DNA from: Planctomycetaceae bacterium
GTDB taxonomy: Bacteria > Planctomycetota > Planctomycetia > Pirellulales > Thermoguttaceae
Direction: 5' to 3'
NCBI GenBank assembly: GCA_009783865.1
Contig: WRCR01000007.1
Coordinates: forward strand, 1-30,368
DNA: 30,368 nt
Of this stretch, positions 17,330 to 22,965 are shown piece by piece. Made by a program: the position numbers and the translations under genes. A model generated the notes under the pieces. That model did no database searches and was not told where the DNA came from. It worked only from the letters and a program-made list of their open reading frames with translations. How positions within the stretch are numbered: position 1 is the first letter of the stretch; each line of letters opens with the position of its first letter.

Positions 17330-17357
17330 AGTATAGCAAAATGGGGAAATATGGCAA
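17330..17357 (-). promoter_or_regulatory. Probable sigma70 promoter of the peptide transporter
   Basis: On the minus strand TTGCCA (17352-17357) and TATACT (17330-17335) are 16 bases apart. The leader to the ATG at 17278 would be about 45 bases. Confidence 0.5.
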
Positions 17358-17368
17358 TAGCAAAAAAT

Positions 17369-17437
17369 AGCCCGCCGCTTAATGCGGCTGGGCTAAACTT
17401 TGGGCTAAACTTTTTGCCCTTGATTCGTTTCAGGCAA
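17369..17437. repeat. Hairpin, tandem 12-mer and second hairpin between divergent genes
   Basis: AGCCC-G-CCGC (17369-17378) pairs with GCGG-C-GGGCT (17383-17394) around TTAAT, with one bulged T. GGGCTAAACTTT is then repeated exactly in tandem (17390-17401, 17402-17413). TTTTGCC pairs with GGCAAAA (ending near 17439) over a 14-base loop that includes the -35 box of the lipoprotein promoter. The block insulates the divergent transporter and lipoprotein promoters and could be an operator or a decayed terminator. Confidence 0.5.
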
Positions 17438-17448
17438 AACGTTACTAT
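17420..17448 (+). promoter_or_regulatory. Probable sigma70 promoter of the lipoprotein operon
   Basis: TTGATT (17420-17425), 17 bases, then TACTAT (17443-17448). The predicted start near 17455 leaves a leader of about 15 bases that holds the GAGG used by the ATG at 17470. Confidence 0.5.
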
Positions 17449-17469
17449 CCGCTGAAATTGAGGTATTGT

Positions 17470-18012
17470 ATGAACGCAAAAACAATGAAACGGATTATAT
17501 CTCTGCTATTGTCAGTTCCGATGTTGTTACTGGTGCTGTTTTTCACCGGCTGCACTTCCTATCGGCAACTGCAACTGGAACAAACTATGCTCTTGCAGGA
17601 AAATCAGCGGCTAGAAGACGCTCTCTATATTACTCACGCTCAACTTGTTGACTCAACCCGTGAAAACGAAGCATTGAAAAATAACTTGTCAAATTCACAG
17701 TCAAATTCTATCGCTCCGGCAAAATCATACAAAGGAATTACACAGCAGGACGCAACTGATGACGCACCGCTGTTTCCGTCAACAACAATCGAAATACCGC
17801 CGGATTCAAAGGAAAAATCGTCAATACCCGACCTCTTGAAAAAAACGCAAATTCCCCGCCGCAGTTTGCCGAAGTCCAACACAGGGATGCCGGAACTGCT
17901 TCCGCCCAACGCCGGAGTCAGTATAATTGATAGTACTACCTTCGATGCCGACGGGGACACTGTAAATGTCGGGGATGCGACACCGGTTTGGAAACCAACG
18001 CGGCAGGATTAG
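17470..18012 (+). CDS. Predicted lipoprotein with coiled-coil region
   Basis: The start is the ATG at 17470, with GAGG seven bases upstream; an in-frame TTG at 17458 lies before that site. The 180-residue product begins with a lipoprotein signal: K-R after the start, then a run of Leu/Val and L-F-F-T-G-C, where Cys28 is the lipidation site. Residues 30-75 (Q-L-E-Q-T-M-L-L-Q-E-N-Q-R-L) form a heptad coiled coil. The rest is Ser/Pro-rich and low in order. This resembles other planctomycete envelope lipoproteins but no family is recognised. It is the first gene of a probable operon with the HI0074-like gene (47 bases on) and ettA. Confidence 0.75.
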   Translation: MNAKTMKRIISLLLSVPMLLLVLFFTGCTSYRQLQLEQTMLLQENQRLEDALYITHAQLVDSTRENEALKNNLSNSQSNSIAPAKSYKGITQQDATDDAPLFPSTTIEIPPDSKEKSSIPDLLKKTQIPRRSLPKSNTGMPELLPPNAGVSIIDSTTFDADGDTVNVGDATPVWKPTRQD

Positions 18013-18059
18013 CCGATTGAGATGGACTTGTTGCCGTAAATCGAGACAGGGAGGAAATG

Positions 18060-18491
18060 ATGCAACTTCGTAATTCAGATAAACTGCGCCGGGCAATGCG
18101 GTCACTAGAGGAAACCCTTGTTTATACGCGCTCTGCTGACTTTCAAGGTCTCGGTCTTGAATTCAAAAGTATTTTACAAGCGGCGGTAGTCCAGAACTTT
18201 TCGCTGACTTTCAAAGTATGCATGAAAATGCTTGAACATCAACTTGCCGACAAATATGGCAAAGAACACGCCGCCGGGACTTCCGAAGACACACTCATTA
18301 GAGCGGCAGCGGTGGAAAACATCATTTCGGATGTTGACAGTTGGCTCGAATATCTTGAATGTGAACATCTGACGCATGCCGGTACGATTCCGCTTCGGAC
18401 CTTTGAGAAGTCGTCCGCTTTTCTGAAAGATGCCGGTGAACTGCTTGGAACCTGTGCCTTCCGTATTAACAATGAACGCCGTGCCGCATAA
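18060..18491 (+). CDS. HI0074-like nucleotidyltransferase substrate-binding protein, without its partner
   Basis: The 143-residue all-helical protein matches the HI0074 family: LRRAMRSLEETL, then VQNFSLTFKVCMKMLEHQL, then IRAAAVENIISDVDSWLEYLE and a final L-x-H-A-G segment. Family members usually pair with a small MNT nucleotidyltransferase (HI0073) as a HEPN/MNT two-gene toxin-antitoxin-like unit. No MNT gene is adjacent here. The gene sits between a lipoprotein and ettA. GGGAGG at 18049-18054 fits the second ATG (18060) better than the first (18057). The catalytic R-x4-6-H of RNase-type HEPN proteins is not evident, as expected for this subfamily. Confidence 0.7.
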   Translation: MQLRNSDKLRRAMRSLEETLVYTRSADFQGLGLEFKSILQAAVVQNFSLTFKVCMKMLEHQLADKYGKEHAAGTSEDTLIRAAAVENIISDVDSWLEYLECEHLTHAGTIPLRTFEKSSAFLKDAGELLGTCAFRINNERRAA

Positions 18492-18500
18492 GATACACAG

Positions 18501-20213
18501 ATGCCGCCGCATATAATTTTTGAAATGAGCCGAATTACAAAAAAATTCGGCGATAAAACAGTTCTATCTAACATTTCGCTCTCGTTTTTCTACGGAGCGA
18601 AAATCGGTGTAGTCGGAGAAAACGGTGCCGGCAAATCCACGCTGCTGAAAATCATGGCGGGCATTGATTCCGACATCGAAGGCGAAACAAAACTGACGAA
18701 AGGAATGTCCGTCAAGTATGTCGCTCAAGAACCGGAACTCGATTTAGACGCAACCGTCCGTGAAAACCTTCTCACCGCTGTCAAACCGATTCAAGATAAA
18801 ATTGACGCATACAACGAAGTTGCCGCCGCAATGGGAGACACTGCCGCTATTGAATCCGGCGAAGTTGACTTCGATGCCCTAATGGAAAAAATGGGCAAAC
18901 TTCAGGAAGAAATCGACACACTCAACGGCTGGGAACTCGACCGCACTATTGACATTGCCGCCGATGCACTTGTGCTGCCGCCCGATGACGTTCTTGTCAA
19001 AACGCTTTCCGGCGGTGAACGAAGAAGAGTTGCTCTATGCATGGCATTGCTGGAAAAGCCCGATTTGCTGCTGCTTGACGAACCGACGAACCATCTCGAT
19101 GCCGAAACCGTGCAATGGCTTGAAGGAACGCTGCGCGATTACCCCGGCACGGTTATTATCGTGACTCACGACCGGTATTTCCTCGACAATGTCACGAAAT
19201 GGATACTCGAATTAGACAACACACGCGGACTTCCGTTTGAAGGAAATTACTCATCATGGCTTGCGCAGAAAGCGGAACTGCTGCGTATCACCGAAAAGCA
19301 GGAATCGCAGCGGCAGAAAACCTTGAAGCGGGAACTGGATTGGATACAAACCGTGCATCAGGGAAGACGAGTAAAAAATCAAGCAAGAATCGACTCTTAC
19401 GAAAAGTTGGCATCGCAGCAACTTGTTGAAGACAAAAGCGATACGCTGATTCAAATCGCACCGGGTCCTCGTCTCGGCGATAAAGTTCTGACTTTCAACG
19501 GTGTCAACAAGGGCTTTCCGAGAACCGGCGGCACCGCACAGTTAATCACCGATTGCAATTTTAATCTGCCGCGCGGCGCAGTTGCGGGAATTATTGGTCC
19601 CAATGGTATCGGCAAGACCACGATGTTCCGAATGATTATCTCGGCTTTCGACCCGCTGGCTTCGGATTGTGTTCCCGACAGCGGCACTATCGAAATCGGC
19701 AGCACGGTTCAACTTGCTCATGTTGACCAGCATCGGGACGAATTGAATGACGAAAACACGGTGTTTCAGGAAATCACTGACGGCAAAGACACGGTTGAAC
19801 TTGGTTCGTTGAAGATGAACAGCCGGGCTTATGTCGCCAGATTCAATTTTCGGGGAACGCAGCAGCAGAAATTAGTCGGACAGTGCAGCGGCGGAGAACG
19901 CAACCGTGTTCACTTGGCAAAGTTATTGAAACGCGGCGGCAACCTTTTGCTATTGGATGAACCGACAAACGATTTGGACGTGAATACAATGCGGGTTCTG
20001 GAACAGGCAATAATTGATTTTGCCGGCTGTGTAATGGTGATTTCCCACGACCGATTCTTTCTTGACCGGATTTGTACGCATCTTCTCATCTTTGAAGGCA
20101 GCGGTAAAACCGTTTGGTTTAACGGCAACTTTGCCGACTATGAAGAGTTAGTTAGAGCGAAAGACCCGCATCGGGCGGAACATCGGCGGAGCAAATATCG
20201 GAAGATTGTTTGA
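18501..20213 (+). CDS. ettA: Energy-dependent translational throttle ABC-F ATPase
   Basis: EttA binds the ribosomal E site and gates the first peptide-bond steps according to ATP/ADP. The 570-residue protein aligns with E. coli EttA along its length. First ATPase: Walker A G-E-N-G-A-G-K-S-T (39-47), signature L-S-G-G-E-R-R-R and Walker B LLLLDEPTNHLDAE. An inserted arm region lies around 95-140, and the P-site tRNA interaction linker is Lys/Arg/Gln-rich (about 255-320). Second ATPase: Walker A G-P-N-G-I-G-K-T-T, signature C-S-G-G-E-R-N-R (Cys replaces the usual Leu) and Walker B LLLLDEPTNDLD. There are no membrane segments. It starts nine bases after the HI0074-like stop, so it is cotranscribed. 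Confidence 0.93.
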   Translation: MPPHIIFEMSRITKKFGDKTVLSNISLSFFYGAKIGVVGENGAGKSTLLKIMAGIDSDIEGETKLTKGMSVKYVAQEPELDLDATVRENLLTAVKPIQDKIDAYNEVAAAMGDTAAIESGEVDFDALMEKMGKLQEEIDTLNGWELDRTIDIAADALVLPPDDVLVKTLSGGERRRVALCMALLEKPDLLLLDEPTNHLDAETVQWLEGTLRDYPGTVIIVTHDRYFLDNVTKWILELDNTRGLPFEGNYSSWLAQKAELLRITEKQESQRQKTLKRELDWIQTVHQGRRVKNQARIDSYEKLASQQLVEDKSDTLIQIAPGPRLGDKVLTFNGVNKGFPRTGGTAQLITDCNFNLPRGAVAGIIGPNGIGKTTMFRMIISAFDPLASDCVPDSGTIEIGSTVQLAHVDQHRDELNDENTVFQEITDGKDTVELGSLKMNSRAYVARFNFRGTQQQKLVGQCSGGERNRVHLAKLLKRGGNLLLLDEPTNDLDVNTMRVLEQAIIDFAGCVMVISHDRFFLDRICTHLLIFEGSGKTVWFNGNFADYEELVRAKDPHRAEHRRSKYRKIV

Positions 20214-20259
20214 AGTGGAAAAAAACGTGAACGACTTTTTTCAGTGAAAACCTATATCT

Positions 20260-20496
20260 GTGGATTTAAGCAAAAGACAACCTCATTTCCACATCATTTC
20301 TTTTGACAAAACAACCTCAGTAGCAACAGATGACATACAATATCAACCTCATTACAATAGACAAAAAGAAATAATGAGGTAATGAGGTTAATGTTGTTAT
20401 AATGTTTCTTGCTACTGAGGTTGTTTTTAAGAAGAATGAGGTAAAAATGAGGGTTGGAACACGTTTTCTACCGAGCGATGCATTCCCACGGAATGC
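20260..20496 (+). mobile_element. Internally deleted, MITE-like copy of the IS200-type element at 22.2 kb
   Basis: The left arm 20260-20355 matches 22187-22282 over 96 bases with two differences. The right arm 20356-20496 matches 22734-22878 with small indels. Everything between, equal to 451 bases of the full copy including nearly the whole transposase, is missing. The right arm still begins with the last codons and stop of the transposase. Within the copy AAAACAACCTCAGTAGCAA (20308-20326) has a perfect inverted match at 20409-20427, and longer imperfect pairing extends both ways. The right end closes with GCATTCC-CAC-GGAATGC. It is non-autonomous and would need the transposase in trans. Confidence 0.85.
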
Positions 20497-20546
20497 AAAT
20501 TGATGCCCTGTAAGAGAGAAACATACAACCACCCCTTCGGACATTG

Positions 20547-20574
20547 TATAATAGCCCAGAGGTAACGTTATAAT
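20547..20574 (+). promoter_or_regulatory. Possible promoter region of the accessory cassette
   Basis: Two perfect TATAAT boxes, 20547-20552 and 20569-20574, lie 60-90 bases before the first cassette gene. Neither has a good -35 at standard spacing; TTGTAT at 20544 is 19 bases from the second. The leader carries AAGGAG at 20617-20622. Confidence 0.35.
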
Positions 20575-20634
20575 TAAGCAGTGGCAATGAAATGGCAATA
20601 GAAAACAGTACCCCGCAAGGAGAATTATTGTACA

Positions 20635-21105
20635 ATGAGAACTATCAAAGGCATTGAGTTGGTTATATCTGCGATGGGGCGATGGAAGCCGTCCGATCTT
20701 GTGAGAATCGTTGATTTTCAATACGTGTATGATACAATCAATACGGCGTGGAATGTCAATATGGAGGCAGAGTTTCAACGGCGTGATACTACGGCTTCTT
20801 GGCCGTCTGCACCTGGTAAGGTATTTGTCATCAGTATGTGTTTTATGAAAGTCCGCCGTTTGCATGTAGATATCCGCAACTCGAAATTTGGAGATCAAAA
20901 TGGTGATTTTCAAGTTGTCGGTTTTGATGTGACGGATATGAGTGATAGCGGAATGGAAGACCTCAACTTTTATATCGAAGATTATGAAGATGATATGATA
21001 GAATTTTATTGCAAGGATATTGTTATCGAATCAGTTCGTGAAGGTTCTTTTTGTACCCACAACACCATTTTAACGTCTCCTTTCGCCCCGAATGAATTTT
21101 CATGA
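20635..21105 (+). CDS. Unrecognised small protein in the immunity-like cassette
   Basis: The 156-residue soluble, acidic protein begins at the ATG at 20635, with AAGGAG 12 bases upstream, a slightly long spacing. I do not recognise a family. Notable runs are VRRLHVDIRNSKFGD, FQVVGFDVTDM and the strongly acidic FYIEDYEDDMIEFYC. The alternating pattern suggests a beta-rich fold. It overlaps the next gene by 14 bases, so the two are translationally coupled. Base composition is lower in G+C than the flanking housekeeping genes. By its setting, beside SUKH-like and ankyrin genes between two transposon copies, it may be another immunity protein. Confidence 0.65.
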   Translation: MRTIKGIELVISAMGRWKPSDLVRIVDFQYVYDTINTAWNVNMEAEFQRRDTTASWPSAPGKVFVISMCFMKVRRLHVDIRNSKFGDQNGDFQVVGFDVTDMSDSGMEDLNFYIEDYEDDMIEFYCKDIVIESVREGSFCTHNTILTSPFAPNEFS

Positions 21106-21778
21106 ACGAATCGGTTTTCCCTTACTCATGCACAAGATGAATGTAGAAAATCTATTAAAAATTGGACACCCAGTTTCGGAGAGTTTAAGTATCGATGAAT
21201 CGTTTTTTGGACTCTTTGGTGATCCTACAGATAGAAATGTGTTAAACGAACTAATTCAATTTTATCGTGAATGTAACGGGCTGTTTGCTTTTGAATCCGC
21301 TTTGTTGATTAGACCAAATAACACAATCAATAACGTGCTTGGCTTATCCGATTGGAACGCAGAAAACATGTGGAAATCGTACTATTTCGAAACAAGTGTA
21401 AGTAGAAAATTATGTTTTGCCGAAGATACCTTCGGTTTTCAATTTTGCACGGATGGGCATATCATTGAAGTATTTAATCCTGAAACCGGTCATTTTGAGT
21501 TTATGTGTGATTCACTTGAATCATGGGCAGGTATGATTATTGATAATTACTTCTATTATACCGGATACCCTTTGATTCACGAATGGCAAACAATCAATGG
21601 AGCAATCCGACCGGGTTTTAGATTGTGTCCAAAACAATTTTTCGTATTGCATGGAGAATATAAAATCGACAATCTTTATGAAATAAAAGATGTTGAGGGA
21701 ATGCAACTCAGAGGTGATTTATATTCACAAATAAACAAGATACCAGACGGAACAAAGATTGCCGTTAAAATAGAATAA
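21092..21778 (+). CDS. SUKH-like (SMI1/KNR4) immunity-type protein
   Basis: The 228-residue protein looks like a member of the SUKH superfamily. It has an N-terminal helical part with FYRECNGLFAFESALLI, then a central strand-rich core with FAEDTFGFQFCTDG and IIEVFNPETGHFEFMCDSLESWA. A C-terminal extension reads RLCPKQFFVLHGEYKIDNLY and ends in KIPDGTKIAVKIE. SUKH proteins are best known as immunity proteins in bacterial polymorphic toxin systems, where they bind and neutralise diverse nuclease toxins. No toxin gene is in the window. The start could be 21092 (coupled to the upstream gene), 21128 or 21137; none has a clear ribosome binding site. The family call is from pattern and moderately sure. 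Confidence 0.65.
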   Translation: MNFHERIGFPLLMHKMNVENLLKIGHPVSESLSIDESFFGLFGDPTDRNVLNELIQFYRECNGLFAFESALLIRPNNTINNVLGLSDWNAENMWKSYYFETSVSRKLCFAEDTFGFQFCTDGHIIEVFNPETGHFEFMCDSLESWAGMIIDNYFYYTGYPLIHEWQTINGAIRPGFRLCPKQFFVLHGEYKIDNLYEIKDVEGMQLRGDLYSQINKIPDGTKIAVKIE

Positions 21779-21803
21779 AAGCAGAATTGCAAAGGTACAA
21801 ACA

Positions 21804-22184
21804 ATGGAAACGAACCAATTTCAATTCACCGCCGAAGAGCAGGCAGAAATCGACGGGTTTTGTAAAAGGTACGGAAGCGATGTAAAAATGGTGGATAAAG
21901 AGGGCTATACATTGCTTCATAAAGCGGCAACATACGGCAACAATGTTGTCGTCAAATTTCTCGTTCTCAAAGGTGCAGATGTTAATGAGAAAGTCCAAGA
22001 CGATTGGACTCCACTCCATGCGGCGGCACTTGGAAAGGGAAACATTGAAGTTGCCAAATTCCTCGTTTCCAAAGGGGCAGAAGTGAATGCGAAAACTACG
22101 GACGGCTACACCCCGCTCGACGCGGCAAAATCACGCAAACATAAAGCGATGGTCAAATACCTTAGAAGCGTGGGAGCGGTATAG
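21804..22184 (+). CDS. Small ankyrin-repeat protein
   Basis: The 126-residue protein has about three ankyrin repeats in the consensus form. They are D-K-E-G-Y-T-L-L-H-K-A-A (about 31-42), D-D-W-T-P-L-H-A-A-A (about 65-74) and T-D-G-Y-T-P-L-D-A-A (about 100-109), each followed by a V-V/E-V-x-K-F-L-V-x-K-G-A segment. There is no signal peptide or membrane span. AAAGG lies eight or nine bases before the ATG. Ankyrin proteins bind other proteins and occur as immunity proteins in polymorphic toxin loci, which fits the SUKH-like neighbour 25 bases upstream. The stop codon is two bases before the left end of the IS copy. Confidence 0.85.
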   Translation: METNQFQFTAEEQAEIDGFCKRYGSDVKMVDKEGYTLLHKAATYGNNVVVKFLVLKGADVNEKVQDDWTPLHAAALGKGNIEVAKFLVSKGAEVNAKTTDGYTPLDAAKSRKHKAMVKYLRSVGAV

Positions 22185-22186
22185 CC

Positions 22187-22878
22187 GTGAATTTAAGCAA
22201 AAGACAACCTCATTTCCACCTCATTTCTTTTGACAAAACAACCTCAGTAGCAACAGATGACATACAATATCAACCTCATTACCTCATTATAATTGCGAAT
22301 GACATCATATGAATATCGAATACAACAACCTTTACACACACTTTGTATTTACGACTCTCAATCGCATGCCGGTCATCCTTGAAAAACATCGGCAACGAAT
22401 TGAAAAATACATTACGGGCATTGTCAAAAACAACGCCTGTTATTTATACGCCATTTATGCCAATCCGAATCATGTCCATTTTCTTGTGTCCCGCTCACCG
22501 ACAATGGATGAAGAAACTTTGGCAACGATTATCGCGAATAGTTCGGAGCGATTTATTAACGACAATAAACTTTGTGCAGGTTTATTCCATTGGCAACAAA
22601 CATGTTCGGCATTTTCCGTATCGAAAGCGGATGTAACCAAGGTTTGCAACTATATTGAAAACCAAAAAGAACATCACAGCAAGCAGAGTTATGACGAAGA
22701 ATATGCAGCGTTCATTAAATTTTACCAGCAAACAATAGACAAAAAGAAATAATGAGGTAATGATGTTAATGTTGTTATAATGTCTCTTGCTGCTACTGAG
22801 GTTGTTTTGTAAGAAGAATGAGGGGAAAATGAGGTTTGGAACACGTTTTCTACCGAGCGTTGCATTCCTATGGGATGC
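22187..22878 (+). mobile_element. IS200-type insertion element, full copy
   Basis: The extent is set by comparison with the shortened copy at 20260-20496, with which it shares both arms. The left arm (22187-22282) and right arm (22734-22878) form a long imperfect inverted repeat around the transposase. This includes ACAAAACAACCTCAGTAGCA on the left and its exact complement on the right. Right end: GCATTCC-TAT-GGGATGC, the same hairpin as in the short copy but with one G-T wobble. IS200/IS605 elements move as single strands through end hairpins, so folded ends are expected. The outermost bases could be off by a few. Confidence 0.8.
22309..22752 (+). CDS. tnpA: IS200/IS605-family Y1 transposase
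   Basis: The 147-residue single-strand transposase of the HUH/Y1 type catalyses excision and insertion through a 5'-phosphotyrosine bond. Visible motifs are the metal-binding H55-V-H57 in N-P-N-H-V-H-F-L-V, the catalytic Tyr115 in V-C-N-Y-I-E-N-Q-K-E-H-H, and the conserved F-x-W-Q segment (L-F-H-W-Q-Q). The length is normal for IS200-like TnpA and the frame is intact, so the protein is probably active. No TnpB/IscB gene accompanies it. The start ATG at 22309 gives the family's usual N-terminus (Y-x-H-x-V-F). It could also act on the nearby non-autonomous copy. Confidence 0.93.
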   Translation: MNIEYNNLYTHFVFTTLNRMPVILEKHRQRIEKYITGIVKNNACYLYAIYANPNHVHFLVSRSPTMDEETLATIIANSSERFINDNKLCAGLFHWQQTCSAFSVSKADVTKVCNYIENQKEHHSKQSYDEEYAAFIKFYQQTIDKKK

Positions 22879-22965
22879 GGTTTCTTTGCTCCCTTATAAT
22901 CTTCACCGAACTTTTTTCTCTCACCTAATTTTTGAACTAACGCGGTACTAGTGCTTTTGGTTCTA
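22879..22965. other. Short gap between IS and histidine kinase
   Basis: These 87 bases separate the IS right end from the stop codon of the hybrid kinase. I see no gene and no convincing terminator; it is simply AT-rich. Confidence 0.4.

Noticed and set aside
20260..20496. CRISPR array, because CCTCATT-type units recur
   Set aside because: The units are irregular, match the other element copy along their whole length, and have no constant repeat and spacer pattern.
20260..22878. A classical composite transposon
   Set aside because: IS200/IS605 elements move by single-strand excision, only one copy encodes a transposase, and no target duplication can be identified. Only the bracketing is claimed.
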